Both the position numbers and the translations under genes were made by a program. Source: Roridomyces roridus (lineage: Eukaryota > Basidiomycota > Agaricomycetes > Agaricales > Mycenaceae). From it: a DNA stretch of 64,000 bases. A model generated the notes under the pieces. The model ran no database searches, was not told the origin of the DNA, and worked only from the letters and a program-made list of their open reading frames with translations. Location of the stretch: assembly GCA_029378245.1 (NCBI GenBank), contig JARKIF010000012.1:1612001-1676000 (forward strand), written 5' to 3'. Positions 1-10,054 of this stretch are shown piece by piece (position 1 is the stretch's first letter; each line of letters starts with the position of its first letter).

Positions 1-239
1 GGAATGCCCTGAAACAACATATCTGGTGAATTGGAGGCCAACCCGGGCCAGACAACCCCAAAACCGCAGTTGAAATTTTTTGGGACCTCGAAAAAGTGAA
101 ACACCGTGGTAAAAAATGAGATCGGGGTCTCAATCGCATTCTTTTGGTCGGTTTCCTTCCAAAAATAAATACAAGAAAATGCACAAAAAATTCCTTGATG
201 GTGAATGACAGGTGTCGGAGAAGTGCCGACTGGCACTGT

Positions 240-540
240 ACATGCACTCAGTCCGTACTCATGACCGCCGCTGTTTCCCGGTTGACGGTCGGCGGATCAT
301 GGTGCGATGGAGTGCGTGTTCGAAACACATGATGGACGATTTGTACTGAACATTGGGAACAGATTTCCGCGAGAAGATGTTCCTACTGTGGTACCAGCGA
401 ACGCCCGTCGCGTAATTGGATATATCGATTCTAGTCGACGAGCTGCCTTCAGAATGGCATGTCCCGGTCATTCTCATCACAGCGCGACCACCGTGCCTTC
501 TCCGCTGAAAACTTGCCCCGTTGAAGGGAGTCCTTACGTT
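240..540 (+). pseudogene. Fragment of the 3' end of an F-box gene
   Basis: This stretch is a diverged inverted copy of about 31,700-31,990, which is the last part of the intact F-box gene on the minus strand plus its downstream DNA. The reading frame still ends in the same residues (W-S-A then S-K-H, closing with M-D-D-L-Y and a stop near 350). Everything upstream of these last residues is missing, so it is a gene relic and not a functional gene. The following 180 bases match the non-coding flank of the intact copy. Confidence 0.7.
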
Positions 541-689
541 TCTATATCTTACAGGATACAGACCGATTAGGCGAGGCGAACGTGGCTCGAGGTGAACATA
601 TATATGAGGATGCAAATATGAGAGTGCATCACACACAGGAGGGACTGCGAATCGATCGAACGCAGGACAACCAGTCCGAGGGCACTCCA

Positions 690-2460
690 AATTCCGTAGC
701 ATTGTGTATTTTGGTGACTTCCAGTCCATGAATTGAGCAATTGGACCTGTCAATGGCATGTTGAGATGCCCGCCCTTTACGAAAATTGACCGGAATTTTA
801 AGGTTCAACTTTATAGTACATGTACTCGAACATTTGTATCGTGTAAAGGAAGGCCAGCTAAAACTACAACCACTAGAAGATATCCTTGTGCATCCGCCCC
901 GATTGTTTATGAGCCTACAAAACAGAGGTACTCAGATCCTTGGTCTGGACAGAGGAGGGACGGGTAGATACCGCATCGACGTTGTACTCGGTATCTTCAG
1001 CTCCAGTTCCTTCGTCGATCCGGACAATAGCCGTACGATGGACGTCTGTGTTCGGCGTGTAAGCCTCAGGCAAAACAACGGAAGAAACGGAGGGAAGGGA
1101 AACGCACGGATGCCACCAAGAGACTCGATTTGACAGGGCGTCGTATAAGGCCGAGTCTGCGGACGATTTCCATGACCATGCCCAGGCAATCCACCCGAAT
1201 TGGCATCGGAGCCGTGAACCACGATACGAGATCGCAGGTTGAGGTTGTACAACAGAGTGAGGGTGTAACACCGATTGAGGATGTATCCGAACATGATGGT
1301 GACGTTACTGGCTTTGTCGGCGAGGAATGTGACGAGGACGATGACGGCGAGGAGGGAGGTCAGGGTGCCGGTTTGGAGGGTAATGCGACTGATTCGTGTG
1401 ATGACGCTGCGCGTTTCTTGGAATGCGGATGTCCGAGTCATGGTTCGAAGTTGCCAGAGGAGCTACAGTGGGCGGTCAGAGTGAGACGTGAGATTGGGTA
1501 ATTAGGGTCGGACCGTCATTGCGACTGCGACATCCACGCAAGCGGAGGCGACGAGCCAGAGAGTGACCGAGTTGATGACACGGTGGCGTTCTTCTGCGCT
1601 GGGGTACTTGATGATGAGGAAGGTGGTGATGATACATCCGGCCAGCTGGATGAGGGTGAGAAACGAAAGAGCGCGACGTGTCAAAAGAACGCACAGCAGC
1701 ACCAGCAGTTAGCGCCATCAGGATCGACACTATGTATTGCTTCGTCCTGCAGAAAGCTAGGTGAGTCACAGAGGTTGGGTAGAAAGACGAATGCACGCAC
1801 GCTCGCATGCAACGGAAGATGAGCCAAGTCTGAGTGATGAAGGCCGTCACCCCGGTTGTGATCACGTAGAGGTAGAGGGCTCCGTTTGTGAAGAAGATAT
1901 ACGACGGTTCGCCCCAATAAGTGACACAGTACTGTACGATCAAAGTCAGGAGACAAAAGCACTGGGGGGATGTGAGACGTACGCCGTATACTATTCCGTA
2001 GTTCGCTGCCACAGACACAGTGTCGACGGCGAGGGCTGCCCCGACGGTGAGTTTGCTGAAAATCGAGTCCTTGCTACCGATTTGGTAGTATCGGTAGACC
2101 TCGACCCACTCGAGGACGTAGAGAATGCTGTTCACCCATGAACCTATCATGAGGGCGCTGCAAATTGGTTTAGAAGGACGGACACTGGAGTGTTGGATCC
2201 ATACCCGATGACTTTGTCCAACGAGAACGGGAGCGCCGTCGACATGGTGGGTAAGGTAAAGGGAAGGTCGAGGGGGAGCGTTCCAAAGAACTGTCTTGAA
2301 TATCCCCCGTAAAGGGGACCTGATCGAGGGATAGGAGTGGGATGTCTCTTTGCCAAGTCCCCACTATCGTTCCGTCCTGGATCATGGTAGGGTGTAACCC
2401 TAAACCAACGGCTGTCTGATGTGGCCGTAAGTAGCTGTCCGAGTGCTTCGAAAGACATTC
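690..2460 (-). repeat. Left arm of a large inverted duplication
   Basis: This 1.8-kb block, which holds a whole DUF6534 gene with its flanks, is repeated in inverted orientation at about 34,106-35,800. Similarity covers exons, introns, promoter side and 3' flank. The arms differ by scattered substitutions and short indels, including one of 21 bp near the C-terminal codons, so the duplication is not brand new. About 32 kb lies between the arms. Confidence 0.85.
915..2245 (-). CDS. DUF6534 multi-pass membrane protein, copy 1
   Basis: Multi-exon gene for a basidiomycete DUF6534 membrane protein of unknown function. The start ATG at 2245 opens a short exon (MSTALPFSLDKVIG); a roughly 46-nt intron then joins it to A-L-M-I-G-S-W-V-N-S. 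The segment V-L-E-W-V-E-V-Y-R-Y-Y-Q is the family's characteristic first-helix end. Further exons encode hydrophobic helices (YIFFTNGALYLYVITTGV; NSVTLWLVASACVDVAVA) and the conserved last helices ending Y-N-L-N-L-R-S-R. Splice sites read well and no frame break is visible, so the copy may be functional. The C-terminal tail is ambiguous: two frames are open, ending at 915 or 932. The inverted paralogue lies at 34,272. Substrate or ligand is unknown for the family. Confidence 0.8.
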
Positions 2461-3131
2461 CAACCTCTTAGGTCGAGTTCAAGGGTTGCCACGTTGCTAG
2501 GAAGAGGTCCACGTTATCAGATGTAAGTATCCTCTTCGCCGTCCAGTAGCGGATGCATTTCTCCCTGACCCCTGTGCGACAGGAACTCCCACCTCGAGGT
2601 CCCTGAGCATCGTCGATCACATGGACTCGGACACGTCAGACGAGTTTTCGCGGGAGGTGGCGGATTTCCCGCGTCTCAGGAAGATCAATGCAAGGATAAC
2701 ATCCCTACATTTCTCCAAAGAGGTACGGTACACCGCCATGTAAAGAATCGCTGTCTGGGACCAGAAGATTGGCCGGGAGATGAAGAATCAGACGAGTTTC
2801 GCGCCCTCAAGTTTGTCGCATACTTCGACTAAAGTACTTATGGCGGTCTAAGGGTGTGAGTGAGTTCCATCCAAAGGGATGCTTAATCGCCGAGACAATG
2901 ATACGGCCCGCTCGCGAGTCGCAGCGCCTTTTGATGTGTATTGACCCAGTTCAAATCAACTGCACTTTTATTTCAACTCGGTGATACATGAAGAAAATAG
3001 CACGTTCAGTGAATACAAATTTAGTAGGGGTAGTTAAGTGTGGAATATGGATTTGGTTCTGAAAGAGAAACGAGAAAATGATGAGAGACGGGTGGTGAAG
3101 CATTCTAGACAGCGTACCTCTGAATTGGTAA
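2461..3131. other. Intergenic DNA with F-box gene debris
   Basis: No intact gene is seen. The stretch holds small F-box pieces (separate entry) and then unrecognised sequence up to the 3' end of the hydrophobin gene. Confidence 0.5.
2590..2720 (+). pseudogene. Scrambled F-box gene fragments
   Basis: Bases around 2,600-2,660 match the start of the intact F-box gene at 33,000-33,070 (I-V-D-H-M-D then D-T-S-D-E-F, with small insertions). About 30 bases later, near 2,690-2,715, the sequence matches a piece of that gene's last exon (the I-N-A-R-I region). The coding DNA between these points is deleted. Together with the 240-540 fragment this shows that a second F-box copy once lay here and was broken up. 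Confidence 0.55.
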
Positions 3132-3446
3132 TCAAGCAGAGTCGGTGGGAGGGTCCTCGCACAGGACGGCCTGCCCAGCGACAGGGATACTGCAGCATCG
3201 TGCCGTTTTATCCTCAGCCGCACAAGCGGCCGTAAAATCGTCCAAGCAAGTGAGAGTGCCCTGGGGGGCGGTGCAGTCGTCGTCGACGACGCTCAGCATG
3301 CCGTTGCTGGTGGTGCAGCACTGCGCGGAGGACTTGAGCATGTCGGTGCAGGGCGTGTAGTCGCCTCCGCCGCTGGTCATGCCTGGGACGGCCACGGCAA
3401 CGGTGATGAGGGAGGTGAGGGCGACGAAGACGGAGGTGAAGCGCAT
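3132..3446 (-). CDS. Small secreted hydrophobin with class II-like cysteine spacing
   Basis: A 104-residue secreted protein that would assemble at water-air or wall surfaces. The start at 3446 gives a typical signal peptide (MRFTSVFVALTSLITVAVAV); the in-frame codons upstream are less likely because of the TATA position. The mature part has C-X9-CC-X13-C-X16-C-X8-CC-X10-C. This fits class II hydrophobins (C-X9-CC-X11-C-X16-C-X8-CC-X10-C in Trichoderma HFBI), including the A-R-C-C and I-P-V-A-G-Q-A-V-L-C signatures. One additional cysteine sits inside the X16 loop. Class I hydrophobins, the usual basidiomycete type, have longer and more variable loops. No intron is needed. A TATA box lies about 70 bp upstream. 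I am fairly sure of the fold family; the class assignment rests on spacing only. Confidence 0.8.
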   Translation of the reverse strand: MRFTSVFVALTSLITVAVAVPGMTSGGGDYTPCTDMLKSSAQCCTTSNGMLSVVDDDCTAPQGTLTCLDDFTAACAAEDKTARCCSIPVAGQAVLCEDPPTDSA

Positions 3447-3514
3447 TGTGAATGTGTGGTCGGTTTGGATGTGGGTTAGCTGGAATGCTGAGGATACTTT
3501 CTGGCCACTCACCA

Positions 3515-3522
3515 CTTTTATA
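3515..3522 (-). promoter_or_regulatory. TATA box of the hydrophobin gene
   Basis: TATAAAAG on the minus strand, 69 bp upstream of the chosen ATG at 3446. It supports that start over the in-frame codon at 3530, which would lie upstream of the TATA element. Confidence 0.6.
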
Positions 3523-3870
3523 CTTTTCAACCCCGTGGAGTGACTCCTGTACTCCCGATTACCTCCACAGCGAGCAATATCAATGTGGGGTCGAACTTAC
3601 TGATCGATCCCGTCCAAGTTTCAACCTTGCCTTGGGCCCCCTGTCTTCCGGCCCATAGTGGACGAAGCGATCACTCAACAGCCTGTCAGTTTGATTCTTT
3701 GGTCGTTGGTGGACAGCATGGCGAATCGTGTTCAGTACATGCCGATCGAAACTGATGGCGCATCAGAATCTTTCACGTTGCCCGCGGACTGTGATCGTTC
3801 CATGTCCCCCCCTTTCGGATTATTGACGTCATCCTGCTCCCAATGGTTCAATGGAAAGGTGGGTCGCCAT

Positions 3871-4839
3871 TGTGATACCAGTTCATGGTTTCACATGAAA
3901 ATGGTACCGAACTCGTTCGTCTCTCGGCATCAAAATCCCCTTACACAACGAGGAAATGCACCGGCGGGTTCCCGAGTTCATTTACGTGGATCCTCATGCA
4001 TGCGTGCCTCAACCGAGCTCGATATCAACCGTGGGAATATCACCGGCAACCTCCGGCTCGGCTTTCGAACTTTCGAGAACATTCAACCATGCGCCATGCG
4101 GTCTCATTCCCCTTGTTCCTGGGGAGGAATCTTTTCCCTTTTCCCTCACATGCTCAGCTCCACTCCCAAAACCCTTAATCCGACGTACATGTGTTCCAAA
4201 ATCCCAAAACTGGCCAACTCCCGGTTTCACCTGGCGCTGCGCGCATGCTGCAGAGGGTCTAGAACCGTTCTGGATTGCTCAATAAGCAGCCCGGACTCAA
4301 AATTCCACATGGTACATTTTTCCCCAAGCCTTTCTCTCATTTTTTCATGTTTCAACTTTATCTAAATTCTATCTCGTACGCCCGAATACTCGGACTCTTG
4401 TAGCCTATAAAAGCCTAGAGGATTTCAGTAGTAGTCGTCGCATTACCTCCTTGTATCCGCCTCGTTTGGGCAATACATTCTGTGCCTCCACTTCCCGCTT
4501 GAAGAGAGAATCAAACTCTCCAGAGCAATCTTCCTGCCACATTCGTCCTCATCTGCCCACACACTCGAATATACTCACGAAGGGTATATTCATCGTCTTG
4601 TTGACTCACTTCCTATCTTCTAGACACTCCGCCCTTCGCCTCTCTCCTTCCCCGAACTATCCCATCTCACTCACACTTCCGCCACTCCCAAAAGACTTTG
4701 TGGTTTTACCATTCGAGTCCGTCGCCTGATCATTGTCGGTCCCGAGAGCTACATTGGCCTATTTCCCCGACTCACCTGGATTGCACGACCAACGACCCGT
4801 CGAGTGCACATTCAGCGTAAACCTTGTTACGATATCACA
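3871..4839 (+). repeat. 5' LTR
   Basis: 969 bp, TG...CA ends with 7-bp terminal inverted repeats (TGTGATA/TATCACA). It contains a TATA box and a pyrimidine-rich downstream half. It matches the 3' LTR at a constant offset of 10,088 bp. Confidence 0.93.
4406..4413 (+). promoter_or_regulatory. TATA box in the 5' LTR
   Basis: TATAAAAG within the LTR, about 535 bp from its left end. It is the likely start signal of the genomic transcript; an identical site is at 14494-14501 in the 3' LTR. Confidence 0.55.
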
Positions 4840-4840
4840 T

Positions 4841-4856
4841 CTGGAGCCCACCGCGG
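4841..4856 (+). other. Primer binding site of the retrotransposon
   Basis: TGGAGCCCACCGCGGG begins one base after the 5' LTR. TGG at this place is expected to pair with a tRNA 3'-CCA end. The tRNA species cannot be named from here. The decayed second Gypsy element has nearly the same site next to its LTR (around 49,357-49,377, minus strand). Confidence 0.7.
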
Positions 4857-4946
4857 GGGGAATCTAGACCAACAATCAGCTTCGGTTGACCACAATCATC
4901 CCGCACAACTCACCTTCGTATCCCCATCGCACCTCGTTCCATCACC

Positions 4947-7900
4947 ATGTCCAATCTCCCCGCCTCTACGCGTGCGCGCAGTCAAGTGGACATGCCGCCA
5001 CTCAAATCCCGTGGAGCTCCCAAAAGGTTCACGGGTAAATCCCAAGACGTCGTTCGCTTCCTCGCTCACCTCGAGAAGCTCTTCGTCGAGAACAACGTCA
5101 CCGAAGACGTTGAAAAAGTAGAGAGCCTCGCGGATTACTGCTCTCACAAAGTGGTCAACATCCTCGAGGGTTTGAAAAACTACTCGACCCCCAAATGGCC
5201 GCAACTTGTCACCGACATAACCGCCCTGTTCGACGCCGACAAAGATGCCCAACGCCACAAGTTCAGCGACCTTGTAAAGCTCGCTGAAAAGTGGCGTAAG
5301 CGTCCCATGAAGTCTATGAGCGACTGGCGGAGATACTACCGCCAGTACGTTCAGGTGTCGGGCTGGCTCGAGAATCACGCGCTCATCACGGAGACGGAGG
5401 CCAATCGTTACCTCTGGCAAGGGATGAATTCCGCCCTACGTAACAGTGTCGAAGAGCGCTTGCTCGCTCAAGACCCTACTCGCGATATGAGCACGCCGTT
5501 TCCACGAGATGAAGTGATCAAGGTCGTCGAGGCCAAGTTCAAGCGCGGTCGATTTGATGCGGACCTCGACTCCTCCGACGAGTCATCCGACGAGTCTTAT
5601 TCGGATTCGGATTCGGATTCGTCAGACTCTGATGATTCTGATGACGACTCGAAGAAGAAGGCTAAAAAGAAAAAGGCCAATAAGAAGAAGAAGCCCGCTC
5701 GCAAAGCAAAGGACACACCTTCCGAGCCAACGACGACCACAGCCACTACTCCGTCCGCACCTGCACCCAAGGCCACTAGGGCATCCGCCTCTTCCGACCA
5801 GGTTGGGGATCTAATCAAGCGGATGAGTCGTATGACTTTGGACGACCCAGAGTACAATTACCTGTACTATCAGGCGACCACTCTCGACCCGCATGCTGTC
5901 AATTGCATCAGAGCGCCCGTCATCGTCCAACCTCCTCCTCTCCCTCCGAATAACTTCCGAGGCAATCAATACGTACCACCGCCGGCCAACCAGTTTGGTC
6001 CCAATCCCAATGCCAACAATGTAAACGCCGGTCCTCCTCGAACTCAGCTGCGTCCCGATGAACGTACCTGCTTTGGATGTGGCCAGCGTGGACACGGAGC
6101 TTGGGAATGCCCGAAGATGGCTGAAGTTGTCGCACGAGGAGAGTTGAGACGAGGAGAAAGAGGAACACTCGAGTGGCCAGATGGCAGGATGCTGCGGCGT
6201 TTCAATCAACAAAACGAGACTTTGTTCGACGCCTACATACGGCAACGCCAAGCTCCCGCCCCTGCTGCACCGCCTATTCAAACGAATCTCGCGATCTCCA
6301 TGGAGGCACCAATCAGCCTATGCAATGCCGCCGAAATAGTTGAGGATGATGAACCCATCCTTCCGGTGTTTGTCCAGCACGGTACCTCAGACGCAGAATT
6401 GGACAAGATTTTCGCGGTTACACGATCGTCCGACCGTCCGGATCGCCCTGCACCGTATCCCAACCCACATGGATCCCATCCGAACACGCGGAGACACGTC
6501 AAAAATTCAGGCACTCAACTCGAGAGCACTTTGAACCCGCCAACTCGAGTCAAGGCCGAGGAACCTGCGAGCACTGAGCCTGTGCAGCAGCCAGTCGACG
6601 CCGTCGAGGATCGTATTGATTTTTCTCGTGAGGATGCGATTATGGAGGACACCACCGACCAAGTTTACAAGACGACGAATGGTCAGCCACCGCCACCGAA
6701 AATTTCCAAACGGCCTGGACCGCGTCAGTCGGCAGTCTCGGCCCATGTGGATCCGCAGCACGTGTTGAATTCGATTCTCAACGCACCTCTGTCTCTATCC
6801 GCGGGACAACTATTGGCCGTCGCCCCCAGCGTGTCTTCAGCTCTCATTGAATCCCTCCGTCTCAAAAATCAGACTCGCGCTGTTCATTTTGCAGACACGC
6901 CCATCTCTATTCCGCCGCCCGCGATAGTTGCAGCTTCGTTCGTCACCCAGGATCGCCAGAAACTCATTCGGATCAAAGTTACGATCAACGGCAAAACCGT
7001 TTTCGCTATCGTTGACACGGGTTCAATGTTGAACGTTGTTTCACGCGCCGCATGGCGGAATTTCATGTTTAATACCCCAATGGACATTACGCGGCATATC
7101 ACGATGGGTGACGCAAATGGAGGAGTGAAAGAGCTCCGTGGGTATCTGAAGGACGTCCAAATGGCCACAGGGGGACTCACCACTAGTGGGAGTTTCTGGG
7201 TCGGCGAGAGTGTACCTTTCGATGTACTTCTCGGCCGCCCGTGGCAGAAAGGCAACTTCGTCTCGATCGAGGAACGTGGCGATGGAACCTATTTGATTTT
7301 CCGTGACCCCGAAACCGGCAGCAACCGCTTTGAGTTGTTTGTGGACGATGTGGACGAGGATCATTCAAACCAGACCAACCAGATCATGCACATGCCTGGA
7401 TCGTACATGGCACAAGTCGTCTCCACTCCCGAGTCGATTTGCACCCAGCCCCCAGAACTTGTTCTGGCTAGTCGCCCATCTCACCCTCGATGCCCCAAAG
7501 GAACATTCTGCACTGTCTGCTTCACGACGATCAGAGTCGAACATCATCATCCTGCGACTTCCACTCGCAGCGGTGTTGAAGGTTCCTCTGAGGTTGAATC
7601 CTCTATTCAGACCTGTCGGAAAAATTATGAACCATTGAAACTCAATCTGCGACGAATGATGGCGAACCTGCCTTTGTTTCTACGTCTCGCAGTTCCCAGT
7701 TTTCCCGGAATTCAAATATCCGAAACGGATAGGAAGCTTATAAAACTCCTGTGCGTTCGTCGACCAGACTTGGTGCCCAACGCAATATCCGCTCAAACAT
7801 CTCCCCACTTCTTCCTCGCCCGTCTACTTCTGCTTGTTCGCACCCTCCCCGAGTACACTTCCATAAAAAATCTCACTGCCGAGGACACGTACGAGACGCA

Positions 7901-9809
7901 CCCATCGTGTTTGAACTCCCGTTCATTGATGCCCGCAGATACCATGTCATCGCCTCCCCCGTCCGAGCCTTATTCCCCGCACTACTCTCCGACCGGCCAT
8001 CATAATCGTCCACCTCCCCAGGAGACGGACAACCTCATTGACTATGAGGACGAGTATGACGTTGCCGCTCGTACCGCTGCAGCGCCAGCAGTCACTCCTC
8101 TTCTCTATGCCCCGGTCTCTACCGCACCCGCTACCGATGCCTCGGCGTCCGCTTCTGAGACTCAGGAGCATACCACTACCGCCCCGACCTTATCGCCGCT
8201 TCCCCTTTCCCCGTTCAGCGATTCGGACCTCGAGATCGTGGAACTTCCGTCGGCGCCGACTGTCCAGCATAACCATCGCGCTCATCCCGGATCGTTGATA
8301 TTCGATGAGTATATCCGACCCGCGCCTCCTAGACCGACTCCTTTCCTCGACGTGCAGCTGGGTCCCGAAGTCCAAGAGCAGCTCCGTTCGTTTATCGACA
8401 GTTTCGGCAACGTCAACGGGACCGCGCTTCCCACTACGTCCAGCACTGCTTCCACCTCGCGTGAACCTGTACACGCCACTCCGTCACCCACGCCCGAGTC
8501 CAGGGCAGCACGTCGTCAAGAGAAGCAGCCTGCGCATGGTGGACGTGCTTCGAAGCACCACAAGACTTTTGATCCGCGTACGCGCCATCCCATTAACACT
8601 CGGGCTGCCCCATACCAGCACCCCGCCGGGAGACCCACCCGCTTTTCCGCGCCTGTCGTTGCTTCGACCCTCGTTCCAAGCTTTCCCGCTCGCACGCCGA
8701 TGGCCGGCATCCCTACCGCCCCGGCTTCGAGTATTTACTCGGACGCATGGAAGCACCCGGTTCTGCCCCAGGAGGACCGAGACGTTGCTGTCACACTTGT
8801 CGAAATGGTGATCGACTTTTGCGTTGCGTACAGCTCTGATCGGTCCCCTGCTACGAATCCTCGGGTTCCGGCCCGCGAGGAGGCGCGACGGGGTGATAGA
8901 CGAGTTCACGGGGAAGAGGAAGAGCACCTGTGCAACGTCATCAAGATGGCCTTGTGTCGGGAGCACATTGCGTTCGTCGTTCGTTCCCATATGCATGATA
9001 TCAGTACGCATTCGGCTAACACGGAGATCTACCCCCGCTTCCTCAACGAGATCCTCCACCATCTCAATCGCACCGAACTTCCCTCATGGATTCACGATCT
9101 TGGCAACCCCCAAACTGCAACCCCCGAGGGTTTTGCTCTCGTGCGACGCCTGTTCTGGGAGATCCTCAGCAAGAATGCTCAGAACCCCACGATTCGAGCC
9201 ATCCTTGACTCCGCCGCGGCGGGTTCGGTTACGCCCGTGATGCTACAAGACATCGAGTACTCGTCCAACTACCGCGTCGGGCATGGTGATCCCTGGACTC
9301 ATCATTTTGCCGCGTTCCGCAAGTTGATATCGCTCTTGCTGACGTGTTTGGCCTCGATCATCAAGCAGCTCCGTCCTTTCGCTCCTTGGTTGATGGACTT
9401 CGACCACGAGCGGACGCTCCGCGCCGTTTATCAAAAGGTTCACGTCGTGCCCGACAGTTTCCGTACTCCTGCCTATCGACAGCGCCCGGGACCCTATCCC
9501 ACGGACGTCAAAGGCACGCGTTGGGGATACTATCACCCGCTCATTCGTCCCTTCGAGCACGAGTTCCTCAACAGTGCGGCCGACTTTCTCAAGCAGTCGT
9601 CGGACAAACGCCTTGTCCACGTTGCTCGCCTCATCCCCATCGTACTCGCCACGCGCTTGAGAGACGGAAACGAGATCTCCGAACTCTTTCAGAAAGGTTA
9701 CTTGCACGCAGCGGGTGACGTGCTTATCTTCCAGCAGGAGTTTGAGCGCTACGAGAGCGCAGCGCTTAGCGAGGTCAACTACGTGCCTTTGCCTCGGGAG
9801 AGATATTAG
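4947..9809 (+). CDS. Gag-protease polyprotein with a long C-terminal extension
   Basis: 1,620 residues in one frame. Residues 1-210 are a Gag capsid-like region, followed by a Ser/Asp-rich and then a Lys-rich segment (about 210-260) and a Pro-rich linker. A CCHC zinc knuckle (C375, C378, H383, C388; CFGCGQRGHGAWEC) would bind RNA. The aspartic protease follows, with catalytic D690 in V-D-T-G-S and a later L-L-G-R-P-W. Unusually, some 800 further residues follow: a Pro/Ser/Thr-rich low-complexity stretch and then, from about residue 1,270, a helical-looking domain that I do not recognise. Pol is not in this frame. The start ATG at 4947 sits in CACCATG, 107 bp after the LTR. Confidence 0.9.
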   Translation: MSNLPASTRARSQVDMPPLKSRGAPKRFTGKSQDVVRFLAHLEKLFVENNVTEDVEKVESLADYCSHKVVNILEGLKNYSTPKWPQLVTDITALFDADKDAQRHKFSDLVKLAEKWRKRPMKSMSDWRRYYRQYVQVSGWLENHALITETEANRYLWQGMNSALRNSVEERLLAQDPTRDMSTPFPRDEVIKVVEAKFKRGRFDADLDSSDESSDESYSDSDSDSSDSDDSDDDSKKKAKKKKANKKKKPARKAKDTPSEPTTTTATTPSAPAPKATRASASSDQVGDLIKRMSRMTLDDPEYNYLYYQATTLDPHAVNCIRAPVIVQPPPLPPNNFRGNQYVPPPANQFGPNPNANNVNAGPPRTQLRPDERTCFGCGQRGHGAWECPKMAEVVARGELRRGERGTLEWPDGRMLRRFNQQNETLFDAYIRQRQAPAPAAPPIQTNLAISMEAPISLCNAAEIVEDDEPILPVFVQHGTSDAELDKIFAVTRSSDRPDRPAPYPNPHGSHPNTRRHVKNSGTQLESTLNPPTRVKAEEPASTEPVQQPVDAVEDRIDFSREDAIMEDTTDQVYKTTNGQPPPPKISKRPGPRQSAVSAHVDPQHVLNSILNAPLSLSAGQLLAVAPSVSSALIESLRLKNQTRAVHFADTPISIPPPAIVAASFVTQDRQKLIRIKVTINGKTVFAIVDTGSMLNVVSRAAWRNFMFNTPMDITRHITMGDANGGVKELRGYLKDVQMATGGLTTSGSFWVGESVPFDVLLGRPWQKGNFVSIEERGDGTYLIFRDPETGSNRFELFVDDVDEDHSNQTNQIMHMPGSYMAQVVSTPESICTQPPELVLASRPSHPRCPKGTFCTVCFTTIRVEHHHPATSTRSGVEGSSEVESSIQTCRKNYEPLKLNLRRMMANLPLFLRLAVPSFPGIQISETDRKLIKLLCVRRPDLVPNAISAQTSPHFFLARLLLLVRTLPEYTSIKNLTAEDTYETHPSCLNSRSLMPADTMSSPPPSEPYSPHYSPTGHHNRPPPQETDNLIDYEDEYDVAARTAAAPAVTPLLYAPVSTAPATDASASASETQEHTTTAPTLSPLPLSPFSDSDLEIVELPSAPTVQHNHRAHPGSLIFDEYIRPAPPRPTPFLDVQLGPEVQEQLRSFIDSFGNVNGTALPTTSSTASTSREPVHATPSPTPESRAARRQEKQPAHGGRASKHHKTFDPRTRHPINTRAAPYQHPAGRPTRFSAPVVASTLVPSFPARTPMAGIPTAPASSIYSDAWKHPVLPQEDRDVAVTLVEMVIDFCVAYSSDRSPATNPRVPAREEARRGDRRVHGEEEEHLCNVIKMALCREHIAFVVRSHMHDISTHSANTEIYPRFLNEILHHLNRTELPSWIHDLGNPQTATPEGFALVRRLFWEILSKNAQNPTIRAILDSAAAGSVTPVMLQDIEYSSNYRVGHGDPWTHHFAAFRKLISLLLTCLASIIKQLRPFAPWLMDFDHERTLRAVYQKVHVVPDSFRTPAYRQRPGPYPTDVKGTRWGYYHPLIRPFEHEFLNSAADFLKQSSDKRLVHVARLIPIVLATRLRDGNEISELFQKGYLHAAGDVLIFQQEFERYESAALSEVNYVPLPRERY

Positions 9810-10054
9810 TCCGTGCGTTTCCGTCCTTCTACTTTACAGTCACATCCCCATTCCCCCGTCTTCGCTTCACACGCGCTGCCGATACCCCGCATACCCGATC
9901 TTCCCCATCTCGTTTCTCTCCCCCGTTCCCAATCGCCTAATACTATCCATGGACTCTATTTATCCCGTGCCCCGCGGCCGGCTGCATTCCGTTTTTATCT
10001 CTGACTCATTCATTTTTCCTTAATGGTCGTGGCGCGCGACCTTAAACTGTGCTA

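Noticed and set aside
259..759. 166-codon open frame on the minus strand
   Set aside because: It runs antisense to F-box debris and duplicated flank; composition and lack of splice partners do not support a gene.
932..1441. Alternative last exon end for the left DUF6534 gene
   Set aside because: Both tail frames stay open in both copies; I kept the acidic-tail frame as the end but could not decide, so no separate feature was made.
4896..5420. Long antisense frame over gag
   Set aside because: It is a shadow of the Gag coding sequence, caused by its codon bias.
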